From Aegicerativicinus sediminis (GTDB taxonomy: Bacteria > Bacteroidota > Bacteroidia > Flavobacteriales > Flavobacteriaceae): a stretch of DNA of 64,000 bases. The notes under the pieces are model-generated. The model did not search any database, was not told where the DNA came from, and was given only the letters and a program-made list of their open reading frames with translations. The position numbers and the translations under genes are program-made. This document shows positions 45,224-54,120 of this stretch, piece by piece; the stretch's first letter is position 1, and every line of letters starts with the position of its first letter. The DNA lies in the NCBI RefSeq assembly GCF_015476115.1, contig NZ_CP064295.1:1234001-1298000 (forward strand). Reading direction: 5' to 3'.

Positions 45224-45998
45224 AATTTTAAAATACAGTGTTTTCGACCTTATGCGTAGCCGTTGGACCTACGTCTATTTTGGTTTCTATTTAATCCTAG
45301 GATTTGTGTTGTTGTTCTTAAATAATGATTTGTCTAAGGCAGTCATCACTCTGATGAACGTCATTATTATCTTGGTTCCTTTAATCGGAACCATCTTTGG
45401 CGTAATGTATTATTATAACAGCAAAGAATTCACCGAACTGCTTCTTGCGCAACCCTTAAAAAGGTCCGCTATATTTTTGGGGCAATATTTAGGGGTTGCC
45501 TTATCTCTCTGCCTCAGTTTGGTGCTTGGTTTGGGAATCCCTTTTATATTATATGGTTTGTTTGAAAGTTCTGCAATTTGGAATTTTGGTTTGCTCTTGG
45601 TTACAGGCGGATTCTTAACCTTAATCTTTACGGCCTTGGCTTTTAATATTGCACTGTCCAACGAAAATAAAATTAAAGGATTTGGATACGCAATTCTCCT
45701 TTGGCTTTTTCTGGCGGTGATTTACGATGGTGTATTTTTAATGTCTTTAATCTTTTTTGAAGAATATCCCTTGGATAAACTTTCATTGGTCGGTACCATG
45801 CTTAACCCAATTGACCTGTCTAGAACCCTAATTCTATTGAAACTCGACATTTCAGCCTTATTGGGTTATACCGGCGCCGTATTCAAAAAGTTTTTTGGCA
45901 CCAACTTGGGTTTAATGGTTTCCTTCGGAATGTTAATGCTTTGGGTTATTCTACCTGTATTTAGGATCGTTTTCAAATCAAAGAAAAAGGACTTTTAA
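45216..45998 (+). CDS. nosY: NosY ABC transporter permease
   Basis: A 260-residue inner-membrane protein with about six helices, partner of NosF. I choose the ATG at 45216, which overlaps nosF by eight bases; a TTG at 45207 would add three residues. The N-terminal block ILKYSVFDLMRSRWTYVYFGFYLILG and the YYNSKEFTELLLAQPLKRSAIFLGQY segment are typical for NosY. Its stop codon lies within a bidirectional terminator hairpin. Confidence 0.93.
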   Translation: MLKILKYSVFDLMRSRWTYVYFGFYLILGFVLLFLNNDLSKAVITLMNVIIILVPLIGTIFGVMYYYNSKEFTELLLAQPLKRSAIFLGQYLGVALSLCLSLVLGLGIPFILYGLFESSAIWNFGLLLVTGGFLTLIFTALAFNIALSNENKIKGFGYAILLWLFLAVIYDGVFLMSLIFFEEYPLDKLSLVGTMLNPIDLSRTLILLKLDISALLGYTGAVFKKFFGTNLGLMVSFGMLMLWVILPVFRIVFKSKKKDF

Positions 45999-46010
45999 AA
46001 ATCCTTTTTC
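45983..46010. terminator. Bidirectional terminator at the end of nosY
   Basis: A 9-bp stem GAAAAAGGA/TCCTTTTTC with a ten-base loop. The left arm is inside the last codons of nosY. With T runs on both strands it can stop both the nos operon and the convergent operon that ends at 46019. Confidence 0.75.
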
Positions 46011-46018
46011 AACTTTCG

Positions 46019-47206
46019 TCAGACGGCTTTATTTCCTAAGATATTCGAAATAAACAAAGCAATTGATATGGGTATGAACACACTAAAACTAAACATGAAT
46101 AGAGCATAATTTGAGATGGGTTCGCTCTGGCTAAAATAGAGATAACCCTGGGCGAGCAACAATAATTCGGTTAGTAGAAACCCTGCGAGAAAACAAAAAA
46201 GCCCCAGCAAAAAAATGGAAGTTTGCGTAAATATGTTTTTCATCAAAATAAATAGCAATAAAAAACCCGAAACTCCACCCAGCATTAATAAATGGATAAA
46301 CCCGATTACATAAAGTCGATGTTGGTAAATTTCTGTTGCAAAGGTCGGGTGAAGGGAAGCTAATTGAAAAATGTTTTTGAGAATGATGCAAGATAAGGAG
46401 AAAAGCAAAATACTTTTTCTCGATAGGTCAGCATGCCTGATGGAATTTTTCGCATTCGACCATATGATTTGTACAAACCATAAAAGCCCTATGATTTGAA
46501 ATAGAGTACCAACTCCATGAATCCAAAATAGGGACCAATGAGGGTAAAACCATTGAAGTGGCAAGGAAAATGTTAGAAAGGTGGCCGTTACCCAGAGAAA
46601 ATAAATACTTTTCAAGCGTTTAGATTGCTTCACTTTTAAAGCATTCACTAGTAACCCTAAAACCGCAAATAAAAACCATCCATTAAATTGAAAATGAAGA
46701 AAAAACTGAATTGCGGTTTGATAAAAATCTGAAGCCTTACCCGAAATTGCAACAGCAGGACCTAAGCACCACACCCCTGCCGTAGATAAGATCATGAAAA
46801 AAAGGGCCGTTTTAATGAAGCAGGAACTTGACGATTGGTTCCCTTTAAAATCCTTCCAGACAAGAAATGAAAAATAATAACTGCATAAAATATGAAGGGT
46901 AGAAAAGCTGATGGAAACTGCCGCATAACCTTGAAAGGGAAAGCTGAAAAGCATACCCCAAACGGTGATTTGTGTCATCCAGAACAATCTTTGATAGAGA
47001 ACACCCTTCTTAGAAACATAAGTTTCTACGATCAGCGCGTATAGCATTAGGTATGCCCATCCTAACATAGCAATGTGAGAATGGGCATGCGTTACATACC
47101 GGTAATTAATGCTAATGGGGAAGATCTGTGAATACCTCAGCATCAACCCCAAAAGTGCGGCCATAAAAAAGTTTGACAGACAAACAATTGTAAGCTTTTT
47201 TAGCAT
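46019..47206 (-). CDS. Polytopic membrane protein, haem-copper-oxidase/NnrS-like
   Basis: A 395-residue protein with about 10-12 transmembrane helices. Histidines lie at helix ends in a pattern that recalls haem ligands of haem-copper oxidase subunit I or of NnrS: RYVTHAHSHIAMLGWAY, QFFLHFQFNGWF, SLFWIHGVGTLFQ, YQHRLYVIGFIHLLMLGG. I cannot place it firmly in either family. It is 42 bases after the iron-sulfur repair gene and shares its transcript, so a role in nitric oxide or nitrosative stress is likely. A test for bound haem would separate the options. Confidence 0.75.
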   Translation of the reverse strand: MLKKLTIVCLSNFFMAALLGLMLRYSQIFPISINYRYVTHAHSHIAMLGWAYLMLYALIVETYVSKKGVLYQRLFWMTQITVWGMLFSFPFQGYAAVSISFSTLHILCSYYFSFLVWKDFKGNQSSSSCFIKTALFFMILSTAGVWCLGPAVAISGKASDFYQTAIQFFLHFQFNGWFLFAVLGLLVNALKVKQSKRLKSIYFLWVTATFLTFSLPLQWFYPHWSLFWIHGVGTLFQIIGLLWFVQIIWSNAKNSIRHADLSRKSILLFSLSCIILKNIFQLASLHPTFATEIYQHRLYVIGFIHLLMLGGVSGFLLLFILMKNIFTQTSIFLLGLFCFLAGFLLTELLLLAQGYLYFSQSEPISNYALFMFSFSVFIPISIALFISNILGNKAV

Positions 47207-47248
47207 ACCAAGCTATATTTCTCAGTGCTTGAAATTAGCTCGGATTCT

Positions 47249-47983
47249 TCAGTTAACAAATTGTTCTTGCAGTTTGATGGCTTTGGGAAACAAAATATTG
47301 TTTTCTAAATGGATGTGCAAATGCAGATCTTTTTCAAATTCTTCTAGCATGGAATAGGCCACCCGAAAGGTAGTACAGGCATCGGAAGGAGGCTGATAGT
47401 TATTGGTCAATTCTGCAATCTGGCTAAATCTTTGCCCTTCATTTTCATGTTCATTTTCCATAACTGAAATAGGATTTTGAACCTGCCCAAAAGGAGGTGA
47501 CGCTAAAATTGTTCCTTGCCTCTGTGCATTTACCATCTCCTTCACATAAGGAAATAGATTGAGCTCCTCTTTTTTCATATGTTTGGTCAATTCTCCGGCT
47601 GAGGTTTTAAAAAGTTCATTGATTTTTAAAAGTTCTGTATGCCTTTCACCGTGTACTCGACAAAGTTTTTCCAGAAATTGTTTGAGGACCGGAATAGTAT
47701 CTTCTACATATCTGTGATGCTTCTTTTCTATATAATCCGCCAATAGATCTATTGGCCAAGAAGAATAATCCATTTTCTCATCGGAATAAGAATGGAGCGA
47801 ATGTTCTAATTCATTCATAATTAGCTCTGTATCGAGGCCTTTTTTTAAACATACTTCCTCTAGAGTTCTATGGCCATTACAACAGAAATCGATCTGATGT
47901 TTTTTGAATACAGCTGCTGTCCTGAAATCTTCAGCCACATAATTACCGATGGTTTTAGAGATTTTTTGTGTTTGTGTTTCCAT
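47249..47983 (-). CDS. ric: Iron-sulfur cluster repair di-iron protein (RIC/ScdA/YtfE family)
   Basis: A 244-residue cytoplasmic protein. The N-terminal DUF542 domain (1-60) has the conserved Cys pair Cys34-Cys35 in IDFCCNGHRTLEE. The hemerythrin-like domain (about 80-235) supplies di-iron ligands in EKKHHRYVEDT, RVHGERHTEL, MKKEELNLFP, ENEHENEG and HIHLENNILFP. Such proteins repair iron-sulfur clusters damaged by nitric oxide. The start codon lies only 5 bases after a palindromic operator matching the one before the nos operon, which implies regulation by the same factor. Confidence 0.94.
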   Translation of the reverse strand: METQTQKISKTIGNYVAEDFRTAAVFKKHQIDFCCNGHRTLEEVCLKKGLDTELIMNELEHSLHSYSDEKMDYSSWPIDLLADYIEKKHHRYVEDTIPVLKQFLEKLCRVHGERHTELLKINELFKTSAGELTKHMKKEELNLFPYVKEMVNAQRQGTILASPPFGQVQNPISVMENEHENEGQRFSQIAELTNNYQPPSDACTTFRVAYSMLEEFEKDLHLHIHLENNILFPKAIKLQEQFVN

Positions 47984-47988
47984 GATTT

Positions 47989-48014
47989 TAAATAGGATAT
48001 TTTTGTCTTATTTA
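47989..48014. promoter_or_regulatory. Palindromic operator before ric
   Basis: Arms TAAATAGGA and TCTTATTTA flank TATTTTTG, identical to the nos site except for one base in the right arm. It lies between rrf2 and ric, directly ahead of the ric start. The -7-like spacer points away from ric here, so the shared feature is the palindrome rather than the promoter box. Confidence 0.65.
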
Positions 48015-48031
48015 TGTATAAAAAAATACTG

Positions 48032-48469
48032 TTACGTTAATTTCAAAACCGTATTTCCCTTTTCTAATTGATCCACCAATACTTCCAAGGTAGTATTTTC
48101 CAACATTAGTCTTAGGCTATGTCTAACTTCCGTAAATCTGTCATGTAAAGGACAAGGGTTTTCTTCGTTACACCTTTGCAAACCCAATCCACACCCCTTA
48201 TAGATATCGTCGCCGTCAATGGTTTCCACGATTATTGAAAGTGTAATTTTAGGTATGTTTTCCTTGTCAATTTCGAATCCACCATAAGCCCCTTTAATAG
48301 ACTTAACCACATTTTTTCTTACCAGTGCCTGAAGAATTTTAGCGGTAAACGCTTGAGGGGAATTGATTTCTGCTGAAATTTCTTTAGGATTTACCCTTTT
48401 ACCTTCCAGGGAATTTTTAGCAATATAAATCATTGCCCTAATGGCATATTCACAAGCTTTTGAAAACAT
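48032..48469 (-). CDS. Rrf2 family transcriptional regulator (NsrR/IscR-like)
   Basis: A 145-residue winged-helix regulator: MFSKACEYAIRAMIYIA and the recognition region NSPQAFTAKILQALVRK are family blocks. Three cysteines (Cys93, Cys100, Cys106) are spaced as in the iron-sulfur-binding members NsrR and IscR, so the protein can probably sense nitric oxide or redox state through a cluster. It is the first gene of the minus-strand operon with ric. A palindrome variant in its own promoter suggests autoregulation. It is the natural candidate for controlling the nos operon as well. Confidence 0.93.
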   Translation of the reverse strand: MFSKACEYAIRAMIYIAKNSLEGKRVNPKEISAEINSPQAFTAKILQALVRKNVVKSIKGAYGGFEIDKENIPKITLSIIVETIDGDDIYKGCGLGLQRCNEENPCPLHDRFTEVRHSLRLMLENTTLEVLVDQLEKGNTVLKLT

Positions 48470-48508
48470 AAAGAGTCTAAATTCCTTTCAAAATTACTAT
48501 AAATTTTT

Positions 48509-48532
48509 AATTAGGACAAAACAATCTTAATT
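48509..48532. promoter_or_regulatory. Palindromic operator variant before rrf2
   Basis: AATTAGGA-N8-TCTTAATT, two changes per arm from the nos site and with the same 8-base spacing. It starts 40 bases upstream of the rrf2 start codon. Read on the gene strand, the spacer contains TTGTTTTG, close to the -7 consensus. Confidence 0.5.
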
Positions 48533-48776
48533 AATCACCTATAATTTTAAGTCATTTTTTTTCAATTAATTTGTGAACTAAGGCTAACAGCTTCCCCCTA
48601 TTGTATCGTTCATTAAAACAATAATAAATTGTGCTAATTATAATTACCTTATGTTAAACCTCCAAAGTTTTATTTGTTTCACAATATGCCTTAAAGTTGC
48701 CTTGGTTATACAAGGAATAACTTTGTGGTGCTGACTTCCGAAACGTTTATTGTTACTAATCTGAGGAAGGTAAAAA

Positions 48777-48800
48777 AAGCCTCACATCTCTGTAAGGCTT
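48777..48800. terminator. Hairpin preceding repeat copy 3
   Basis: AAGCCTCACA pairs with TGTAAGGCTT (one mismatch) around a TCTC loop, ending 10 bases before the repeat. It takes the same position as the hairpins before copies 1 and 2 but has an unrelated stem. Confidence 0.5.
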
Positions 48801-48810
48801 GATTTTACTG

Positions 48811-48942
48811 GTGGTCCCACCTGAACCATGTTTTAATACGCTGATATACAGCAATATACACTATAATGCAGTGTTTTACAATTTATAATTTCTGAAAATA
48901 TAGCAATATAGAGCGGTAAACATGTAGGTGGCATTGAGCACA
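48811..48942. repeat. Dispersed ~130-bp repeat, copy 3
   Basis: It has the same start (GTGGTCCCACCTGAACCATG) and end (CATGTAGGTGGCATTGAGCACA) as the other copies. The left 65 bases match copy 2 almost perfectly. The right half has diverged (TAGAGCGGTAAAC where the others have TAGCTGTATAC). It closes the nos/nitrosative-stress module on its right side. Confidence 0.85.
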
Positions 48943-49527
48943 ATTGTAATTAGAAATAGTTTATACTTCATACTTCTATCATAAATTTGAATTGTGTTGA
49001 ACTTATCTCCCAAATTTACCATTTAAACAAAATCCAGTCTGCTTTATACAAACTGGAAAGGGTTTAACAAAAAAATGAATACGATTAGATTGTTCTAAAT
49101 CTTCGACTTGTATAAAATTTCTCCCTTCTTGTGTTGCCAAATAGCCTATATTTTCTAATATGGTTATTAACGGATTCACGATTATTTTTTAAAGCTTCAT
49201 AATTACTGAACATGACTATCAATGTTTTAAATTGTTATTGTTAATGAGTTTATTTATTGAACAAAAGTAGATCGAGACAAGAAGATAGATTTTACACAAT
49301 TAATTTATAGACTTTTATAATTCTTGTTCTTTCCGTGAAATAATATAATTAAGAATGATTTGAGACGACAAGCTATTGAGAGATTATTGAGCTATTCAAT
49401 GAGGTTAATAGATAATATACATGATTCAAAATATTAAAAAACATTATTGAAATTTTGTAAAATTAATTTTCCGTTAAATTGGCATTTTCGATAATGCTTG
49501 AACCTTTTCAAAAACAAATGTTCCATT
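48943..49527. other. Gene-poor stretch between repeat copy 3 and the GNAT gene
   Basis: About 585 AT-rich bases without a recognisable gene. On the minus strand around 49180-49020 two overlapping frames (one containing IGYLATQEGRNFIQVEDLEQ, one starting with an ATG at 49213 of about 42 codons) look coding-like. They are interrupted by stops and may be the remains of a decayed gene. I cannot name it. Confidence 0.35.
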
Positions 49528-50349
49528 ATGAGAGTGAAAAATTTAGATACCATTCCAATTGAAACTATAGTTGGATGTTTTTTGGAAGCTTTTGAAAATT
49601 ACTTTGTAGAATTCCCAAAGGATTTGAAATATTTTAAAAAGAGGTGGGAAATGTCCAAAATCGATTATTCAATATCCTATGGAATGTTTCATGGCCAAAA
49701 ATTGGTTGGCTTTGTTTTGCATGGTATCGACTTCCGGCGAAATCATTTAACAGCATTTAACTTAGCAACAGGAGTCATTCCGGATTACCGAGGAAAAAAA
49801 ATAACCAAGAGGATTTATGACTTTGCCATTCCAGAACTGAAAAATCGGGGCATCACAAAATGTCAATTGGAGGTAATCAAAAATAATGCCCCTGCCGTAA
49901 ATACCTATGAGAATATAGGATTCACCATTACAAAAAATTACAAATGCTTTTCTGGAGATATCGTATTAAAGCAACCTTTAAACTATTCTCTCAAAGAAAT
50001 TCATCACGAAGAATTCAACATGATTGATTGGCCAAATCAAACTTCGTATTCATGGGAAAATCAAGAAGAATCTCTTGTTAAAGGTGAATTTAAATGGTAT
50101 TTGGTTTCAAACAAGAGTATGGCTGAGTCCTATTTTATTATCAATCCCCTAACCGGCTATATCCCAAAAATCGATGTCCTTGAGGAAACAGATGAAATAT
50201 GGCAACGATTGTTTTCTGCTGTCAATGGAGTTTCAAGTAAGATAAAAATCAACAATGTAGATGAACAATTAGCTGTTAAAATAAATCGACTTCAACAGTT
50301 CGGGTTAAATAATACTATCGATCAATTTGAAATGGAATTACTCCTTTAA
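49528..50349 (+). CDS. GNAT family N-acetyltransferase
   Basis: A 273-residue protein. I use the ATG at 49528 (MRVKNLDTIP); a TTG at 49498 would add ten atypical residues. The acetyl-CoA-binding core is GVIPDYRGKKITKRIYDFA followed by CQLEVIKNNAPAVNTYENIGF, both diagnostic of GNAT. A further ~120 residues after the core form a second, GNAT-like half without a clear acetyl-CoA loop. The substrate is unknown. It is a single gene between repeat copy 3 and the copper genes. Confidence 0.88.
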   Translation: MRVKNLDTIPIETIVGCFLEAFENYFVEFPKDLKYFKKRWEMSKIDYSISYGMFHGQKLVGFVLHGIDFRRNHLTAFNLATGVIPDYRGKKITKRIYDFAIPELKNRGITKCQLEVIKNNAPAVNTYENIGFTITKNYKCFSGDIVLKQPLNYSLKEIHHEEFNMIDWPNQTSYSWENQEESLVKGEFKWYLVSNKSMAESYFIINPLTGYIPKIDVLEETDEIWQRLFSAVNGVSSKIKINNVDEQLAVKINRLQQFGLNNTIDQFEMELLL

Positions 50350-50557
50350 GTCAAAATGAAAAAAAACACTCTTATTTTTAGCAAAGGGGATAATGGTTTC
50401 TATCTACCGTAACTGAATAAATTGAATTGTGACTTATATCGGATTGGAAAAATCACTACTTTAGTTATAAGCAATGTTAAAGATCTCTACCATGACTCTT
50501 ATCATAAATCCCTGCTAACTAATACTTTAATTAAACCAATCACTAAATTAAAGTAAA

Positions 50558-51124
50558 ATGAAACTGAACATTAAAAATATGGTATGTGGCCGCTGTATTA
50601 TGGTGGTTGATGGCATTTTTAAAGCTCAGGGTATAGATGTCGAAACAGTCTCTTTGGGAGAGGTTCAACTTCCCCAGGAAATTTCACCCGATCAACTCTC
50701 AAAACTGAATTCGGCATTGAAGGAAAAAGGATTCGAAGTAATAGACGACAAAAAAAGTCTATTATTGGAACGGGTCAAGTCTGTCGTAATTGATGAGATC
50801 CATCACAATGACCATTTTGAACTTAAAGTCAATTGGTCACATTTTTTACAGGAAAAATTGCAAACAGATTATCACCATTTAAGCACTTTATTCTCTTCCG
50901 TAAATGGGTATACACTAGAACAATATATCATCAAACAAAAGGTTGAAAAGGTAAAGGAATACCTTTTTTATGATGAAATGTCCTTAAAGGAAATTGCCTT
51001 TAAATTAGGTTATAGTAGTGTTGCCCATCTTTCTACCCAATTCAAAAAAATCACAGGACTCACTCCTTCAAAGTTTAAAGAAACCTTAGACAACCGAAAC
51101 AGACTTGCACTGGATCAAATTTAG
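50558..51124 (+). CDS. HMA-like metal-binding domain fused to AraC-type HTH, paralogue 1
   Basis: A 188-residue protein combining a metallochaperone-like N-terminus (1-65; KNMVCGRCIMVVDG, Cys10 and Cys13) with a C-terminal AraC-type DNA-binding domain (about 90-180; MSLKEIAFKLGYSSVAHLSTQFKKITGLTPSKFK). The MxCxxC site is the Cu(I) site of Atx1/CopZ-like domains. The fusion suggests a one-component copper sensor in which metal loading controls DNA binding. The genes that follow (a second copy, CopA ATPase, chaperone, multicopper oxidase) are the obvious targets. That it senses copper is inferred from the motif and neighbours. Confidence 0.88.
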   Translation: MKLNIKNMVCGRCIMVVDGIFKAQGIDVETVSLGEVQLPQEISPDQLSKLNSALKEKGFEVIDDKKSLLLERVKSVVIDEIHHNDHFELKVNWSHFLQEKLQTDYHHLSTLFSSVNGYTLEQYIIKQKVEKVKEYLFYDEMSLKEIAFKLGYSSVAHLSTQFKKITGLTPSKFKETLDNRNRLALDQI

Positions 51125-51205
51125 GAATTTTGAAACTCTTCCCAAATAATATGTAACAACTAAAAGCCGAATTCGATTGAACTTTGTCTAAAATTTTAAT
51201 TAGAC

Positions 51206-51811
51206 ATGGACAATTGGAGTCAACTTAACATTAAAGGAATGGTTTGTAATCGCTGTATACAAACCATAGAGGAAACCCTATATCATATTGGGTACGCCAT
51301 AAAATCCATATCATTAGGAAGAGTTGTTTTTAATGATAGCCTCTCTTTAAATGATGTAAAATTGGTAAAGGCTTCTTTAACCCAACTCGGGTTTGAATTA
51401 CTTGAAGATCGTAATCAAAATCTACTAAACGAGATCAAATCATCCATTCAAGAATTGGTGGCTTACAATTCTAATGGGGAGAAAATGGAGAAGATTTCAA
51501 CATATCTAAGCAAAAAGCTCAATAAAAACTATGATTCCCTTGCAGAGTTTTTTGGCAGATATGAAGGATTAACCATAGAGAAATACTTCATAAACACTCG
51601 AATTGCTAGAGTAAAAGAGTTGCTTGTATATACGCAAGACACATTATCGGAAATAGCGTTTCGCGTTGGATTTAGCAGTCCCCATCATTTATCGAACCAA
51701 TTCAAAAATAGCACAGGATTAAATCCGTCAGATTTTAGGGAATTACACAAAAAAAATAATGCTGTTAGAAGGAATGAAAACATGCAACATGAAATATTTA
51801 CGTCAAATTAA
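51206..51811 (+). CDS. HMA-like metal-binding domain fused to AraC-type HTH, paralogue 2
   Basis: A 201-residue paralogue of the gene 81 bases upstream, with the same two-part layout: KGMVCNRCIQTIEE (Cys14, Cys17) and an AraC domain (about 100-190; DTLSEIAFRVGFSSPHHLSNQFKNSTGLNPSDFR). The recognition helices differ clearly from paralogue 1 (SSPHHLSNQF against SSVAHLSTQF), so the two may bind different sites or form heterodimers. It ends 47 bases before the copper ATPase gene, which makes local control of that gene likely. Confidence 0.88.
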   Translation: MDNWSQLNIKGMVCNRCIQTIEETLYHIGYAIKSISLGRVVFNDSLSLNDVKLVKASLTQLGFELLEDRNQNLLNEIKSSIQELVAYNSNGEKMEKISTYLSKKLNKNYDSLAEFFGRYEGLTIEKYFINTRIARVKELLVYTQDTLSEIAFRVGFSSPHHLSNQFKNSTGLNPSDFRELHKKNNAVRRNENMQHEIFTSN

Positions 51812-51858
51812 TTATACCCATCAATAAACTAAATGGAGTAGCTTAAAATATTTAAAAA

Positions 51859-54120
51859 ATGAAAACTATAATGGAAATAACCGATAGCAAAGAGATAAGC
51901 GCAAGCGAACAACTAATTAAACGGACTTTTCCAGTTACGGGTATGACTTGTGCCGCTTGTGCCGTTAGTGTCGAATCAATGCTCACCTATACCCCTGGTG
52001 TTGTTAGTGCCGGAGTCAATTTTGCTAGCCAAAGTGCTTGGGCGGAATTCAATCCTGAAATTACCTCTTTGGACGATCTACAAAAAGCCGTTCGATCCAT
52101 TGGCTATGATCTAATCATTGATTCCGAAGACCCATCCCAAGAACAATATGATCTTCAGAGAAAACAATATGAAGATATTCGCAAAAGACTAATATGGTCT
52201 GCTGTTCTTACATTCCCCGTATTTATCATAGGGATGTTCTTTATGGATTGGGAAATGGGAAAATGGATATCCATGATTTTATCGGGAATAGTTCTTTTCT
52301 ATTTTGGAAAAAAGTTTTTTGTCACTGCATGGAAGCAAGCAAAATTTGGAAAGGCCAATATGGATACTCTTGTAGCATTGAGTACCGGTATTGCTTATCT
52401 ATTCAGTGTATTTAATACGCTTTTCCCTCATTTCTGGCATGAACAAGGAATTCATCCTCACGTTTATTATGAAGCAGCCGTCGTTATCATAACCTTTATT
52501 TCCCTTGGCAAGTTGTTGGAGGAAAAAGCCAAATCCAATACATCATCTGCAATCAAAAAACTAATGGGATTACAACCTAAAACTGTCAAGGCCATATTTG
52601 AAAATGAAGAAGTCGAGATACCTATTTCATCAGTTCGGGAGGGTTATACCCTAATCGTGAGACCAGGTGAAAAAATTCCTGTGGATGGCATAGTAAGTTC
52701 TGGGCAATCTTATGTTGATGAGAGCATGATAACCGGAGAACCAGTTCCCGTATTAAAATCCAACGATGCTGTAGTTTTTGCAGGCACATTGAATCAAAAA
52801 GGCAGCTTTCATATGATTGCCAAAAAAGTGGGAAGCGAAACAGTATTGGCTGGAATTATTCGAATGGTTCAAGAGGCACAAGGAAGTAAGGCCCCAGTTC
52901 AAAAACTCGTCGATAAAATCGCTGGCGTATTCGTGCCAATTGTCATCGGTATATCCATACTTACATTTATCACTTGGATAATACTTGGTGGCGATAATGG
53001 CTTCACGTATGCTTTATTATCTTCCGTTACAGTTTTAGTTATAGCCTGTCCCTGTGCTCTAGGTTTGGCCACACCCACAGCAATCATGGTTGGAGTTGGT
53101 AAAGGTGCCGAGAACAATATTTTGATAAAGGATGCCGAGAGCTTGGAGCAAGGGCATAGGGTAAATGCAGTTATTCTTGATAAGACGGGCACCATTACAG
53201 AAGGAAAACCACAGGTGGCAGATGTCTTTTGGGCTACTCCGGAAAACTCAAGGAAGTATTCCGGCATACTGCTTAGTCTGGAATCACAAAGTGAACACCC
53301 TCTAGCGGAAGCCGTCGTTAATCACCTAAAAGGTGAGATGGTCAAACCAGATCATGTAACCCAATTTGAAAGTTTCACAGGACGAGGTGTCATGGCCAAG
53401 TTTAATAACGAAACCTATTATGTTGGCAACTTAAAATTGATTCAGGAAAAAGGGATCTACACCGACACAAAATTGTTTTCTACTGCTGAAAGATGGCAAG
53501 GTGAAGCTAAAACGGTTATCTATTTTGCCAACTCTCACCAGACCTTGGCCATATTTAGTATTGCCGATAAGATAAAAGCCACCTCGAAGGAAGCCATCAA
53601 AAGACTACAGGAAATGGGCATAGAGGTTTATATGCTTACCGGAGATAATTATCATACTGCAAATGCCGTAGCTGATGAAGTAGGAATAAAACATTTCAAA
53701 GGAGAAGTTTTGCCATCAGACAAGGCGGAGTTTACAAGAACCCTGCAATCCGAAGGTAAAATTGTAGCCATGGTAGGGGACGGTATCAACGACTCGCACG
53801 CATTGGCTCAAGCAGATGTAAGTATTGCTATGGGCAAAGGTTCGGATATTGCCATGGATGTTGCTAAAATGACCTTGATTACGTCAGATCTTAATTCCAT
53901 ACCTAAAGCCATCAAACTATCTCGAAGCACTGTCATTGGAATTCGCCAAAACTTGTTTTGGGCATTCATTTATAACCTCATCGGAATTCCTCTTGCGGCG
54001 GGCATCCTTTTCCCACTTAATGGGTTTCTTCTAGATCCTATGATAGCAGGAGCAGCTATGGCTTTCAGTTCGGTATCGGTAGTAGCCAATAGCCTAAGAC
54101 TGAAAAGAATAAAAATCTAA
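51859..54120 (+). CDS. copA: Cu(+)-translocating P1B-type ATPase
   Basis: A 753-residue inner-membrane copper exporter. Order of parts: one HMA domain (about 20-85, [13 protein letters not shown] with Cys31 and Cys34), eight transmembrane helices with the CPC ion motif (Cys397-Pro-Cys399 in [14 protein letters not shown]), the actuator motif MITGEPVPV, phosphorylated Asp441 in [10 protein letters not shown], nucleotide-domain SEHPLAEA, and hinge [20 protein letters not shown]. Motif set and length match CopA, which moves Cu(I) out of the cytoplasm and supplies periplasmic cuproenzymes such as NosZ. An internal ATG nine bases downstream is an alternative start. Confidence 0.96.
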   Translation: MKTIMEITDSKEISASEQLIKRTFPVTGMTCAACAVSVESMLTYTPGVVSAGVNFASQSAWAEFNPEITSLDDLQKAVRSIGYDLIIDSEDPSQEQYDLQRKQYEDIRKRLIWSAVLTFPVFIIGMFFMDWEMGKWISMILSGIVLFYFGKKFFVTAWKQAKFGKANMDTLVALSTGIAYLFSVFNTLFPHFWHEQGIHPHVYYEAAVVIITFISLGKLLEEKAKSNTSSAIKKLMGLQPKTVKAIFENEEVEIPISSVREGYTLIVRPGEKIPVDGIVSSGQSYVDESMITGEPVPVLKSNDAVVFAGTLNQKGSFHMIAKKVGSETVLAGIIRMVQEAQGSKAPVQKLVDKIAGVFVPIVIGISILTFITWIILGGDNGFTYALLSSVTVLVIACPCALGLATPTAIMVGVGKGAENNILIKDAESLEQGHRVNAVILDKTGTITEGKPQVADVFWATPENSRKYSGILLSLESQSEHPLAEAVVNHLKGEMVKPDHVTQFESFTGRGVMAKFNNETYYVGNLKLIQEKGIYTDTKLFSTAERWQGEAKTVIYFANSHQTLAIFSIADKIKATSKEAIKRLQEMGIEVYMLTGDNYHTANAVADEVGIKHFKGEVLPSDKAEFTRTLQSEGKIVAMVGDGINDSHALAQADVSIAMGKGSDIAMDVAKMTLITSDLNSIPKAIKLSRSTVIGIRQNLFWAFIYNLIGIPLAAGILFPLNGFLLDPMIAGAAMAFSSVSVVANSLRLKRIKI

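Noticed and set aside
47989-48014. Sense-strand promoter for ric within the palindrome
   Set aside because: The TATTTTTG box points away from ric, so it cannot be the ric -7 element.
49498-49527. TTG start for the GNAT gene at 49498
   Set aside because: It adds ten atypical residues; the ATG at 49528 starts directly on the domain.
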